62,972 bases of DNA from Halobacteriales archaeon QS_3_64_16. Lineage in GTDB: Archaea; Halobacteriota; Halobacteria; Halobacteriales; Halococcaceae. Position numbers and translations under genes: made by a program. Shown here one piece after another: positions 28,465 to 37,453 of the stretch (position 1 is its first letter; each line of letters begins with the position of its first letter). The stretch covers positions 1 to 62,972 of the forward strand of contig PXRJ01000063.1 in the NCBI GenBank assembly GCA_003021705.1, read 5' to 3'. The notes beneath the pieces are model-generated. The model worked only from the letters and a program-made list of their open reading frames with translations, was not told the origin of the DNA and did not search any database.

Positions 28465-29331
28465 ATGAGCCAGGTGCAGACAGTAACGACCTGTCCCGAG
28501 TGCAATGGGCGGCTCGAAGCCGGTGAAGAGACCTTCTGTAACGACTGTGGATTGGTCGTCGCCGAGGACTACCTCGATCGGGGCCCCGAGTGGCGATCCT
28601 TCGGCGAGGAAGGCGAGAACCGCGAGCGAACCGGCGCGCCCCTTACTCGAGCCCGACACGACCGGGGTCTCTCGACGGAGATCGGCCGGTCGAAGGACCT
28701 GAGTAGCAGGAAGCGCCGCCAGCTCGCTCGGATGCGTCGCCAGCACAACCGCGCGCGCATCGCCTCGAAGGCCGATCGTAATCGCGTCTATGCCTTCACC
28801 GAGATCCGTCGGCTGGTCAGCAGCCTCGAATTACCCCAGAGCATCCGTGATCAGGCCTGTGTACTCTTCGAGTCCGCCCAGTCCGCGGACCTGCTACGCG
28901 GGCGCTCGCTGGAGGGCTTCGCCGCTGCGTCGGTGTATGCGGTCTGTCGGACTGCTGCGGTCTCCCGGACGGTCGGTGAGATCGCCGCCGTTGCCCGTGC
29001 CTCCGAGGCCGAACTCAAAGCCGCCTACGATGCGCTGAATCGCGAACTCGGACTACCTACTGGTCCGATCGACCCCGCGGAGTACATCGGTCGGTTCGCG
29101 AGTGAACTCGACGTTTCCTCGGCTATCGAGGCGCGTTCGCGCGAGTTCGTCACCGATGGCCGTACTCGCGGGCTGATCAACGGGCGCAATCCCAGTGGCT
29201 TTGCCGCGACCTGTCTGTACGCCGCGGCGATCGAGGCCGGCCGCGACCTCACTCAGCGCGAGGCCGCGGCCGTCGCCGGTGTCACCCCCGTAACCCTTCG
29301 GACAGCCTACTACGATCTGATCGAAGACTGA
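28465..29331 (+). CDS. tfb: Transcription initiation factor B
   Basis: TFIIB homologue of 288 residues that bridges TBP-promoter DNA and RNA polymerase. The zinc ribbon is CPECNGRLEAGEETFCNDCG (10-28). The B-reader/linker follows (EDYLDRGPEWRSFGEEGENR). Two cyclin-like repeats come next (about 105-195 and 200-288), each with the RSLEGFAAASVYAVCR / GRNPSGFAATCLYAAA core and a recognition helix-turn-helix near the end (GVTPVTLRTAYYDLI). Haloarchaea carry several TFBs used with different TBPs; this is one paralogue and its gene set is unknown. It is slightly shorter than the typical 310-320 residues because the linker is short. It has its own TATA box. Confidence 0.95.
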   Translation: MSQVQTVTTCPECNGRLEAGEETFCNDCGLVVAEDYLDRGPEWRSFGEEGENRERTGAPLTRARHDRGLSTEIGRSKDLSSRKRRQLARMRRQHNRARIASKADRNRVYAFTEIRRLVSSLELPQSIRDQACVLFESAQSADLLRGRSLEGFAAASVYAVCRTAAVSRTVGEIAAVARASEAELKAAYDALNRELGLPTGPIDPAEYIGRFASELDVSSAIEARSREFVTDGRTRGLINGRNPSGFAATCLYAAAIEAGRDLTQREAAAVAGVTPVTLRTAYYDLIED

Positions 29332-29458
29332 GAGACGAAGCGCCGACGTTCGATCGGAGGCGCTATTTAACGGATCACGTTCGGTTGCTGGATCGAGGAT
29401 AGCTCGGCGGCGGACTGACCGTTGGTCGGGCGCTCGGGACTGAATTAGGTCGCCGGTC

Positions 29459-32400
29459 TCAGGTCGTCCTGAGGTGATCGGTTCGCGGTTCGTAGACCTC
29501 GCCCTTACGTTTTAGCTGCTCGATCTCGTGTTCCGCCTTCTCGCGATCGAGGCCGACCTCGTCGGCCCGACCCAACACTTCATCGACCGGCGCGCCCTCG
29601 TCGTACTCCGAGCCGACGTCCTGGATCAGTGCTTTGATATTTTTGATGCGGTCGCGCTGGGATTTCGAGGTCCCGGTCTCGACCACGTCGGCGTCGAATT
29701 CCCCAGTTTCGGGATCGACCCCGATGTCCTTCAGACACGAGCGAACGATCTCGATCACGCGCTCGGCGTCCTCTAACTCGACCGAATCCGACAGCCTGAC
29801 CCTGGCACTCGCTTCTGCCAGTCGGACCAACGCTTCGAGTTTCCTGGCGGTCACGGGCACCGGAGCGTCCTCGCCGGCCCCCTGGGCGCGCAGATCGACG
29901 TAGAAATCCCGGATCGCTCCCCTCGCTTCCTCGGTCATCGTCGGGAAGACCTCCCGTTTGGCGTAGGCGATGTATTTCCGGAGCAAGTCGGGATCGATCG
30001 TCGGCGCGACCTCCTCGGTGGCGGCGTCGACGGCCTCCTGGCTAACGTTCGCGGCGGTCATCCGCGTGCGCTGGGTATTGAGTTCACCGGCATAATTCGT
30101 CTTGAGGATGTGATCGGCGAGATTGGCGTCCTTTTGGGGATCGGGCTCGTCGGTCACCGTGAAGATCAGGTCGAATCGGGAGATGAGCGCCGGCTCCAAG
30201 TCGATCTGCTCGCCGACCGATTCGTAGCGATCGAATCGCCCGTATTTGGGGTTCGCCGCGGCGAGCAGCGAACACCGGGATTTGAGCGTGGCATTGATGC
30301 CGGCTTTGCTGACGCTGATGCTTTGCTGTTCCAGTGCTTCGTGCATCGCCGAGCGATCCTCGGAGTTATGCACGATCATCCCGTTTGCGACGAAGTTGTG
30401 CGTGCCGGCGACAGTCAGATCGTAGACTTTCGTATCCTCGCGCGCGTCGAGTTCGTCGAGAATCGATCGGACCTCACGACGCCTCTGGGAGATACGATCG
30501 AGCGCAACAGTCTCGATATCGTCGAATCGATCGGTCTCGACGACGCCGCGGAACCACCGCGAGACGGTCGACCCAGCGACACCGAGGTCGTCGGCGAGGA
30601 TTGCGAACGCGATTCCATGTCGATCGAGTTCGTCGCGTAACGCGTCCCAAGAACGGGTGGTCGGTTCGTCCGCGAGCACATCGCGGGCTCGGTCTTCGGC
30701 GTCTTCGAGAGCACACCCCAGCGTGTCGGCGAGTTCACCTCGGAGAAGGCGAAGCCGATTGTCCGCCGAGTCGGCGGGGACGCTTCGTACCGACTCGACG
30801 CGTCGCCACTTTACGTCGCCACGAACGGGATCGCGGAACGGTTCGAGGTCGGTCGCCGCGACGGCTTCGATGACGTCTCGAAGCCGTTTGGAGATCACCT
30901 CGCGGAGCTCCTGATCGTCGCCCCAGTCCCTCGATACCGCTTGTTGGCTGTGTGCGGTACCGTCGGCGAGTTCGGCCTGCGAGACGTGATACCGCTCGGT
31001 CAGTTCGGCCAACGTCTCCCAGGAACAGGCCCCGCCGAGCGACCGCGCGTCCCGGGCTGCTTCGCGTTGGCGTTCCTCGAATGCCTGAAGGACACGTCGC
31101 GCTCGGTGGAGCGAGACGTTCGCCGTCCCCCGCTCGAAGTCGCCGTACGTCACCGGATGGAGACCACAATCGGCCTGGTAGAGACGAAGCGATTCACGGA
31201 TATCGCCCAGTAGTGCCCCACATTCCGGAACGACATCGAGGATCGCCCGGTCCCCCGAGGCTTCCTCACAGATCTTACTGAGAGCTGCTTGCTTGCGATC
31301 GAGCGTAAACCCGACGTATCGGTCGTACGCCGCGAGCGAATCCGCGGCAGTGATCACGAGAACGTAGAGATCACGACGACCCGAATCCCGCTCGCGCGTC
31401 TGTATCTGGCTCGATACGCCGAATTCGAGTAGTAAGCTCTTCGTGCCGAGCACGAGTTCGTAGCTCGACGAGTAAATCTTCATATTCCCCGTCTCAGTGT
31501 CGACAGTTCCCTCGCTATCGGCTAACGCCCGAACGAAGGCGGCTTTCGTCGCGGCCGGCGCATCAGTGATGCCGCCCGGGAACGCCTTCCGATCGTAGGT
31601 CTCGAGATTCATCCCCGCGTCGAGAACTGCATCGGCGTACCGACGACCGGAGAGCCGAACGGTCCCGACACCGTCCTCGCGCCGCTCGCTCGGCGGCCGC
31701 GCCGGCCTCGCGTCGAAAGCATTGCAGCACACCCGCTCGAAATCGGCGAGTAACTCCTCTTCGGCGTTCGTGAATCGGACGCCGTAGCTTCCCGACTCAC
31801 GATCGTAGTGGATGTTTCCGTCGCCGGAGAGATAGCCGAGCACCGCTCCGAACGCGGGAGAAGAGTCTTCACTGACAGCAGTGTCGTCACTCGGCTGGGT
31901 CGTGATGGCACCACCATCCGTAGCCGGTCGCGAGAGTCGCCGCGGAACGTAGACCCACTCGCCCGATTCGAGCGCAGAAGCAGGTTTTTCGACTCGCGTC
32001 CCGTCCTCGAACGCGAAGAAGGGATGATCGTCGGTCGCCGTCACCGACTCGCCTGATTCGAGCGTCACCTCCGTCAGCTCGGCGGGAGCGTCGTATTCGT
32101 GGACAGCCGTCACGGGCCGGCGAACGAGTCGATCGTCGTCGGTCATGGTCCACGCTTCGATATCCGTCTCCCGAATCGTCCGACCGTTCGGTAGCTCCTC
32201 GACGGTTCCGGCTGATGCTGCCTCGTGTGCCAGCTCGCGGATTCGTTTCACCCGACCGTCACCCATGTGGACGAGCGTGTCCCCGGCGACACAGCGCATC
32301 TTATCGATCTCGTCAACGGCGGCGATTCCGCGATCGGCGAGGACAAGCGCGCCGGCTTCTAATGTCCACTGTTGACCGTCGCCAAAATCATCTCTCACAG

Positions 32401-35074
32401 CTGCTGCAGTTAACCCAGCTGAGCTGCTGCCCTTGCCGGAGGTATAAACTGACCGTGGAGCGATATGTCTGATATATTGCAAGAGTTGGGAGTTGTGCGA
32501 GAGAACGTTGTTCGTGAGGTAGTTATGTGTCCCCTCGATCTCCAGGTCGTATACCCACTCGTCGGTCGGTTCGATCGGTTCGATCGACTCGATCCGATCC
32601 CACGTGACGTCGCTGCTAGCTACCGCGCGCAGTCGTTCGACGGTGTCCTCGACTGCGAGAGCATCGTCGATTCGATCGAGAACGACCGCTTTCGCACCGT
32701 GGACGCGGCCGCCGTCAGGGACGACTCCTTCGCGCTCGTGGTAGCTGATAGCCGTCTGCGTAACGCCGATCCCGTCGGCCAGTCGTCGTTGTGAGACGTT
32801 TAGCTCTCCTCTGGCGGTCTCGATGGCGTCCCACCCGCCGTTGTCGTTCTCGATCCGCTGTTTCGTCTCTCGTAGGAACTCGAGACGCGCTTCGAACGCG
32901 GTGAGTACAGTACGAAGGCTCTCGCGGCCCGGATTCCTGTCGCCGCGCTCGTAGTGCTGGTAAGTGCTTCGCGGGAGACCACATGCCGACTGCGAGAGCG
33001 CGAGCGCCTCCCTGATGCGCTGCAGCGTCTCGCCGACGTTTGCCACGATGTCGGTGTTGGTGTTCGAGTTCGTTCCGTCGAACGCCCGCGAGGCGATCGC
33101 CTTCCGATCGGTGACGAAGCCGATCTCCTCGACGTAGCGCTCGAAATCGGTGCCGCTGATCCGTAGCCGGAAGCTCCCGCCGGCCCGCTCCCGTAGCTGC
33201 GAGCCGATGCCGAGTGCGAGCAGCAGGCTGCGAACGCCGTTGAGCAACTCGAGGCTCGTCGATCCGACCGCTATCTCGCGTTCCTTCGTCGAAACGTGTC
33301 CCTCGCTTTCGACGAGCGCTTTCACGAACGCGCTCTTGATCGCGGGGCTCGCACGCATGAGCGCGTCCGGGACTCGCTGCTTGGCCGAGCGTTCGAGGAT
33401 CGACGGTTCGAGCGCGGCGAGGAAGCTCGCGAACTCGCTCGAGGTGCATATGATCTCGCGTGCGCTCTTCTCGGGACTGGACGCCCGCTCAGTGTGGTTC
33501 AGATCGAGGCTATCGAGCGCACTCGCTAGATCGTCGAGTATCTCCCGGTCGTTATTGGTAATTCGTACGTCGCTGGTGTGATCGTCTCTCAGTACGGCAT
33601 AGCCCTCCGCGATGACGTAGCCGACGAGTCGTGCTAGTCGGGGTGTCCATTCTTCCGGCAGGTCGAGTCGGACGGCGTTCGGCGAGCGCGAGTCCCGGTA
33701 CTCGACGTCGAGGGTATCGTCGCCCTCGGTCGGGATTCGACGAGGCGTCGCGACGAACTGCCCCTCGCCGAGATCGGCGGCTTGCACCCCCTCGAAACGA
33801 CCCTCGCGCTGGACGAACAGTGGGTGGGAGGGCGTAACCTCGATCTCTGTGCCACTGGCGGTTCGAATACGGTACATTTCGGCCGGCGCTTCTCGCTTCC
33901 AGACTTTCCTCGCCCGTCGATGTGTGAGACTTCCGTCCGAATCGAGCGAGGGAACCGGGAAGTCAACCTCGTCGTAGACGCCGTCGTCCACAGGAATTGG
34001 ATCGTCGAGGTTCGACTCGACTATCTCGCCGATCGGTTGCTTCGAACCGTCCGCGAGCGTCACTTTCGTATCGCCTGCAACGCATTTGCCGGTCCCGGGG
34101 TCTCCGATAAAGAGCAGGTGCATATCCCCCCGAATGCGCGACTCGTCGGGGAGGTGTTTGGTGACTCCGGAGAAGAGTTGGAGCAACATGGCGAGTTTCT
34201 CCTGGTCGTAGCCGTAGATCGAGGGGGCGATCGACGCGACCATCTGCTCGTAGATGTCGGGTTCGGCCGAGAGTTCAACGATCGCACTCTTATCGGCCTC
34301 GGTGATGTCCATGTCCTCGAATTGCTCGTCCTCGATCTCGACGGTGAGCCCGTCCATGTAGACGTCGAAGATCGGTGATTTCGACTGGCCGTCGTCCTGC
34401 TGGTCGAGATGGAGAACCCCAGTCGTCCGGACGTGATCGCCCGCGGTGACTTTTCCTGTGATATCGTCCTCGATGTGGACGTCGATATTCTGGGGGGTCT
34501 CGCCGCCCCTGAGTCCCTCGGGCGATTCCTGGACGCGCAGCTTCTGGGCGTCGACGAACTCGGATTGATCGAAGTTGATCTCGAAGGGGCCCTGGCGCTC
34601 ACAGCCCTGGCACTCGTGAGGTTCCTGGAAGTCCCCCCCAGTCTGGGGGATCCTGGTCAGGGTGCCACAGCGCTGGCACTCGAAGGCGGCTTCCTGGATC
34701 TTCGGGCGCACATCAGTAGCCTTCCGGACGATGCCGTGGACCGACAACAACTGGCCGCGGTGATGCGCGCGGATCTCCCTGATCTCGGTCGGGTCATTGA
34801 GGTCGATCCGGACGTGGGCCTGGCCGAGTCCGACGTCGATGGGCAGATCATACACCCGCAGTGCTTCCTCGGCGTACTCCTGCAGTTGGCCGGGTTGGGA
34901 CTGGTAGTCCTCCGCGAGGTCGGGATCGAACTGGTAGAGGTCGGCCCAACTCACGTACAGCGAGCGCTGCTCGGAGGGATATTTTTGTGCTAACTCTCCG
35001 ATCTCGTTACGATAGTAGGTGCGGTAGAACTCCTCGAAGCGATCGACCAACTCGGTGCTCTCCGCAGTTGCCAT
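29459..35074 (-). CDS. mcm: Replicative MCM helicase precursor with two inteins
   Basis: Single open frame of 1871 residues from ATG 35074 (MATAESTELVDRFEEFYRTY). After removal of two inteins (531 and 643 residues) a normal MCM of 697 residues remains: an N-terminal hexamerisation domain with a zinc module (CQRC...CQGC, 133-158), Walker A GDPGTGK-S split by intein 1, sensor/Walker B LADRGIAAVDEIDKM, followed directly by intein 2, then the arginine-finger strand SRFDLIFTVTDEPDP and a C-terminal winged helix. MCM unwinds DNA ahead of the fork and is essential, so both inteins must splice. Both sites are among the most conserved in the protein, as usual for inteins. A TATA-like GTTGATACG lies about 28 bases before the start. 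Confidence 0.97.
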   Translation of the reverse strand: MATAESTELVDRFEEFYRTYYRNEIGELAQKYPSEQRSLYVSWADLYQFDPDLAEDYQSQPGQLQEYAEEALRVYDLPIDVGLGQAHVRIDLNDPTEIREIRAHHRGQLLSVHGIVRKATDVRPKIQEAAFECQRCGTLTRIPQTGGDFQEPHECQGCERQGPFEINFDQSEFVDAQKLRVQESPEGLRGGETPQNIDVHIEDDITGKVTAGDHVRTTGVLHLDQQDDGQSKSPIFDVYMDGLTVEIEDEQFEDMDITEADKSAIVELSAEPDIYEQMVASIAPSIYGYDQEKLAMLLQLFSGVTKHLPDESRIRGDMHLLFIGDPGTGKCVAGDTKVTLADGSKQPIGEIVESNLDDPIPVDDGVYDEVDFPVPSLDSDGSLTHRRARKVWKREAPAEMYRIRTASGTEIEVTPSHPLFVQREGRFEGVQAADLGEGQFVATPRRIPTEGDDTLDVEYRDSRSPNAVRLDLPEEWTPRLARLVGYVIAEGYAVLRDDHTSDVRITNNDREILDDLASALDSLDLNHTERASSPEKSAREIICTSSEFASFLAALEPSILERSAKQRVPDALMRASPAIKSAFVKALVESEGHVSTKEREIAVGSTSLELLNGVRSLLLALGIGSQLRERAGGSFRLRISGTDFERYVEEIGFVTDRKAIASRAFDGTNSNTNTDIVANVGETLQRIREALALSQSACGLPRSTYQHYERGDRNPGRESLRTVLTAFEARLEFLRETKQRIENDNGGWDAIETARGELNVSQRRLADGIGVTQTAISYHEREGVVPDGGRVHGAKAVVLDRIDDALAVEDTVERLRAVASSDVTWDRIESIEPIEPTDEWVYDLEIEGTHNYLTNNVLSHNSQLLQYIRHIAPRSVYTSGKGSSSAGLTAAAVRDDFGDGQQWTLEAGALVLADRGIAAVDEIDKMRCVAGDTLVHMGDGRVKRIRELAHEAASAGTVEELPNGRTIRETDIEAWTMTDDDRLVRRPVTAVHEYDAPAELTEVTLESGESVTATDDHPFFAFEDGTRVEKPASALESGEWVYVPRRLSRPATDGGAITTQPSDDTAVSEDSSPAFGAVLGYLSGDGNIHYDRESGSYGVRFTNAEEELLADFERVCCNAFDARPARPPSERREDGVGTVRLSGRRYADAVLDAGMNLETYDRKAFPGGITDAPAATKAAFVRALADSEGTVDTETGNMKIYSSSYELVLGTKSLLLEFGVSSQIQTRERDSGRRDLYVLVITAADSLAAYDRYVGFTLDRKQAALSKICEEASGDRAILDVVPECGALLGDIRESLRLYQADCGLHPVTYGDFERGTANVSLHRARRVLQAFEERQREAARDARSLGGACSWETLAELTERYHVSQAELADGTAHSQQAVSRDWGDDQELREVISKRLRDVIEAVAATDLEPFRDPVRGDVKWRRVESVRSVPADSADNRLRLLRGELADTLGCALEDAEDRARDVLADEPTTRSWDALRDELDRHGIAFAILADDLGVAGSTVSRWFRGVVETDRFDDIETVALDRISQRRREVRSILDELDAREDTKVYDLTVAGTHNFVANGMIVHNSEDRSAMHEALEQQSISVSKAGINATLKSRCSLLAAANPKYGRFDRYESVGEQIDLEPALISRFDLIFTVTDEPDPQKDANLADHILKTNYAGELNTQRTRMTAANVSQEAVDAATEEVAPTIDPDLLRKYIAYAKREVFPTMTEEARGAIRDFYVDLRAQGAGEDAPVPVTARKLEALVRLAEASARVRLSDSVELEDAERVIEIVRSCLKDIGVDPETGEFDADVVETGTSKSQRDRIKNIKALIQDVGSEYDEGAPVDEVLGRADEVGLDREKAEHEIEQLKRKGEVYEPRTDHLRTT
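30365..32293 (-). mobile_element. MCM intein 2, LAGLIDADG type with three helix-turn-helix units
   Basis: 643 residues inserted between KM-R and S of the Walker B region (DEIDKMR / SEDRSAMHE). Starts CVAGDTLVHMGDG, has block B TATDDHPFF (residues 85-93) and ends YDLTVAGTHNFVANGMIVHN before Ser, so all splicing residues (Cys1, His, His-Asn, +1 Ser) are present. Homing endonuclease motifs are VLGYLSGDGNI (151-161) and FVRALADSEGTV (253-264), with both acidic residues in place. Behind it lie three helix-turn-helix-like units: about 360-404 (YQADCGLHPVTYGDFERGT), 425-476 (YHVSQAELADGTAHSQQAVS) and 549-602 (AILADDLGVAGSTVSRWFRG). Residues 510-618, with the third unit, interrupt the C-terminal splicing block compared with intein 1. 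Confidence 0.92.
32492..34084 (-). mobile_element. MCM intein 1, LAGLIDADG type with two helix-turn-helix units
   Basis: 531 residues inserted in the Walker A loop (GDPGTGK / SQLLQYIRH). Begins CVAGDTKVTLADG, block B is VTPSHPLFV (83-91), and it ends YDLEIEGTHNYLTNNVLSHN before Ser, so it should splice. Endonuclease motifs are LVGYVIAEGY (153-162) and FVKALVESEGHV (253-264), the second at the same residue numbers as in intein 2, so the two share ancestry. The first acidic residue is Glu rather than Asp, which may or may not cut. Two XRE-like helix-turn-helix units follow: 350-397 (ALALSQSACGLPRSTYQHYE) and 418-475 (LNVSQRRLADGIGVTQTAIS). Confidence 0.93.
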
Positions 35075-35284
35075 TAGGCACAGTACTTCGGCGTCCCGTA
35101 TCAACCTTGGTACCCCGAGCCGGAAGTGAACGACGCTCCGAGGACTACCGGAACTGCGGGCCACCGGGACCCTCGGTATCGTCGGAATCGCTGGGACCGT
35201 CGACGCCCCGTAGCCGAACGAGAGCGAGGGACTCGAGCGGTCGTTGGAGCTTCGGCGACGAACCCGAGCGGCGATACCGAGGGC

Positions 35285-35467
35285 GTGAGCTGTGAGAACT
35301 GTGGGAACTCCCTGTCCCCGATGGAGTGGGAGACCCTGAATAGCGAAACGACCGAGAGCGAGGCCGACAACCCCGGCGCTCTCAACGACGTTGAGGACGC
35401 CGGGTACGACGACGCGCTGCATTTCTGTGATGAGGAGTGTATCGCGGAGTGGAAGGCAGACCACTAA
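35285..35467 (+). CDS. Small four-cysteine zinc protein
   Basis: A 60-residue protein from GTG 35285 (VSCENCGNSLSPMEWETLNS). It pairs CENC near the start with FCDEEC near the end (ALHFCDEECIAEWKADH), the arrangement of haloarchaeal mini zinc proteins whose last helix reads CS..C...W. Most of the middle is acidic linker. The GTG is chosen because the upstream open frame is Arg-rich shadow. Divergent from mcm with about 210 bases between; no role is known. Confidence 0.7.
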   Translation: MSCENCGNSLSPMEWETLNSETTESEADNPGALNDVEDAGYDDALHFCDEECIAEWKADH

Positions 35468-35594
35468 CGAGTACGACCAAGGCGACCACAGAACATGTAC
35501 TATCGACGGCTCGCCTCTCGGAGATCAGCCGAAACCGAAAATCGGAGAGCAACCGGCGGAGAAGTACGAGAGCGAACCGAACGCGATGGGCGCT

Positions 35595-36455
35595 TCAGAT
35601 GGCGGTGACCGCCGCGCCGAGGTAGAGCACGACGACGAGGAAGATCCACACTACGTCGACGAAATGCCAGTACATCGAGACCGTACTCACGGAGGTGTGT
35701 CGTTCCGCGGAGTACTGGCCGAACAGCCCTCGCAGGAAGACGATACCCAGTAGCACTGCCCCCATTGTGACGTGCAGACCGTGCAGACCGGTGAGCCCGA
35801 AGAAGGCACTCGCGAAGATGCCGTCGGTGAGCGTGAAGCCTTCGTTGACGATGAACTCGTAGTACTCGAGGATCTGGCCGCCAATGAAGACCACGCCGAG
35901 CAGCAGCGTCGCCGCGAGCAAGCCGATGAACTGTCGTCGCTTCCCCTTTCGAAGGCCGACGTGTGCGTAATGTAGCGTAATACTACTGAGCACCAACAGC
36001 GCGGTATTGGCGAGGACGAGCGAACTCACTAGATGCGGGAGTTCGGCCGGGGGCCAGGCTCCGGCGCGGATGAAAAAGAAGTAGATAAAGCCCGCGCCGA
36101 ACGTCGATATCTCCGAACCGAGGAACAACAACATCGCGAAGCGAAGCGTCCGCGAGCCGTGTTCGTCGGTCCCGCCCGACCAGAAGGCCGCGACGAAGGC
36201 GTGATAGAGCCATCCATAGAGGCCAACGAGGAACAGACCGATACTGGCGACGATCACCGCCGGGCCGGCAATCGATGGTACGAGAGCGCTCCCACCGCTG
36301 GTCATGATGAACAGCGCCGCCCCGACGTAGATGCCGGCGGCACCCAGTGCGGCGACGAAGGGCCACCAACTCGCCTCGCCGAACCCCCGGGGCCAGTCCT
36401 CGGTGGCAGGCAAGTGGTGTCCACCGTGGTCTTCCGAGTCGTCCGCGATTCCCAT
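35595..36455 (-). CDS. coxC: Cytochrome c oxidase subunit III
   Basis: Membrane protein of 286 residues from ATG 36455 with seven hydrophobic helices. Family marks are FLGSEISTFGAGFIYFFFIR (the conserved Glu of helix III), TLHYAHVGLRKGKRRQFIG, GLHGLHVTMGAVLLG and the final SMYWHFVDVVWIFLVVVLY. Subunit III stabilises the proton-pumping heme-copper core and shapes oxygen access. The N-terminal 30 residues are His/Asp-rich (DSEDHGGHHLPATEDWPRGF) and cytoplasmic. Subunit II and heme O synthase lie 5-6 kb away; subunit I is not in the window. A TTTTACT box about 27 bases ahead would give a leaderless mRNA. Confidence 0.95.
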   Translation of the reverse strand: MGIADDSEDHGGHHLPATEDWPRGFGEASWWPFVAALGAAGIYVGAALFIMTSGGSALVPSIAGPAVIVASIGLFLVGLYGWLYHAFVAAFWSGGTDEHGSRTLRFAMLLFLGSEISTFGAGFIYFFFIRAGAWPPAELPHLVSSLVLANTALLVLSSITLHYAHVGLRKGKRRQFIGLLAATLLLGVVFIGGQILEYYEFIVNEGFTLTDGIFASAFFGLTGLHGLHVTMGAVLLGIVFLRGLFGQYSAERHTSVSTVSMYWHFVDVVWIFLVVVLYLGAAVTAI

Positions 36456-36583
36456 ATTGAGACTCACACGCCCGGCAGTAAAAACCCTCCCGACTCGCCG
36501 CCCTCCTGCCGTTGGGTGGGCCTCCGGTAGTCGACCTGCCTCTCGACCGTCGGATCTATCGGTATGGATCGCCGAGTTCGGTC

Positions 36584-36883
36584 GTGAGCACCGCCGACGC
36601 TGCCGAAAGCGCCACCGAGAGCGCCACCGAAGAGCCCGAGCGAGACGGCACTGGAGAGCCGATCCGGTGTGAGTACTGCGGCCGACGGTTCGCCGAGAGC
36701 GACCTACTCGCGCTGCATCGCGGACTCGCTCACGCCGGGCGACTGACCGACGGCGAGCGCGAGGCCTTCGAGACGGCCTACGCGGGCGAGGAAGAAGGCC
36801 TTCGGCTATTCAGACTGAAAGCACTGCTCGCGCTCATGGCGCTGTATTTCCTGCTTCTGTTCGCCTACTCGATATTCGGATAG
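36584..36883 (+). CDS. Membrane-anchored C2H2 zinc-finger protein
   Basis: Protein of 99 residues from GTG 36584. After an acidic N-terminus comes a classical C2H2 finger, CEYCGRRFAESDLLALHRGL with a second His four residues after the first (CxxC...HRGLAH). A charged helix and one C-terminal membrane helix (ALLALMALYFLLLFAYSIF) follow. I recognise this as a haloarchaeal family found beside cytochrome oxidase genes, as here next to coxC, which suggests a part in oxidase assembly or regulation at the membrane; that is inference from position. The start excludes an upstream Pro-rich shadow. Confidence 0.75.
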   Translation: MSTADAAESATESATEEPERDGTGEPIRCEYCGRRFAESDLLALHRGLAHAGRLTDGEREAFETAYAGEEEGLRLFRLKALLALMALYFLLLFAYSIFG

Positions 36884-36930
36884 CCATCGGACTAAGGAAA
36901 CTCACTTTCGAGGGCCGGATCAACGCCGCC

Positions 36931-37206
36931 TCAGAAAGGAATGGCGAGCACCGCCGGGACGAACGCCACGTCGAGCGCTGAGAGCAGGATGACCACGAGC
37001 GCGCCCGGTAGCCCGCCGAGGGCGACGAGGGCGATCACGAACGCGCTCACGGCGACCTCAACCCCCAAGAGACTCGCGAGAACGAACGCGAGGAGTCCCA
37101 CGACCGTATTGACGAGCAGCGGTCGAACGACGCTGAGGAGACGAGCGAACAGGAGCAACGCCAGAAGGACGACCGCGATCGCGCCCAGTTCGACGGCGGT
37201 GATCAT
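36931..37206 (-). CDS. BofA-like small membrane protein
   Basis: Protein of 91 residues from ATG 37206 with three hydrophobic segments. VVRPLLVNTVVGLLAFVLAS matches the conserved R-L-N-T-GLL core of the BofA family, which in Bacillus inhibits the SpoIVFB site-2 protease; haloarchaea have BofA-like proteins although they do not sporulate. Function is therefore unknown, perhaps modulation of an intramembrane protease. A good TATA box, ATACATATACCGCC on the minus strand (37229-37242), sits about 30 bases before the start. Confidence 0.75.
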   Translation of the reverse strand: MITAVELGAIAVVLLALLLFARLLSVVRPLLVNTVVGLLAFVLASLLGVEVAVSAFVIALVALGGLPGALVVILLSALDVAFVPAVLAIPF

Positions 37207-37348
37207 CAAACTGGCTTACGCCGAAGGCGGTATATGTATTCCGCCAGTCAGCCGGCCGGGCACGTAGGTGGTCAGTCTCGACGATATCGACCGCCGGAGG
37301 GATTAGGCGATCAACAAGCACTGGCGACGGGCACGCCGAACGGAACGA

Positions 37349-37354
37349 TTTAAG
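37349..37354 (+). promoter_or_regulatory. TATA box of the tRNA-Pro gene
   Basis: GATTTAAGCG centred about 28 bases before the first base of the tRNA, so transcription starts at or just before the mature 5' end. Confidence 0.55.
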
Positions 37355-37380
37355 CGTTCGTGTCTTCTTAGCATCGATTC

Positions 37381-37453
37381 GGGACCGTGGGTTAGCTTGG
37401 TATACTTCGGGCCTTGGGTGCCCGTGACCTCGGTTCAAATCCGAGCGGTCCCA
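37381..37453 (+). tRNA. tRNA-Pro (UGG anticodon)
   Basis: A 73-base cloverleaf: acceptor stem GGGACCG/CGGTCCC with discriminator A; anticodon stem CGGGC/GCCCG closing the loop CTTGGGT, so the anticodon is TGG, reading CCA and other Pro codons; T-arm CTCGG-TTCAAAT-CCGAG. The D-arm stem (GGT/ACT) contains a G-U pair. No intron is present and CCA is not encoded. It is followed within 10 bases by GCACCTTTTT, a T-tract terminator, and by a repeat module. Confidence 0.95.
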
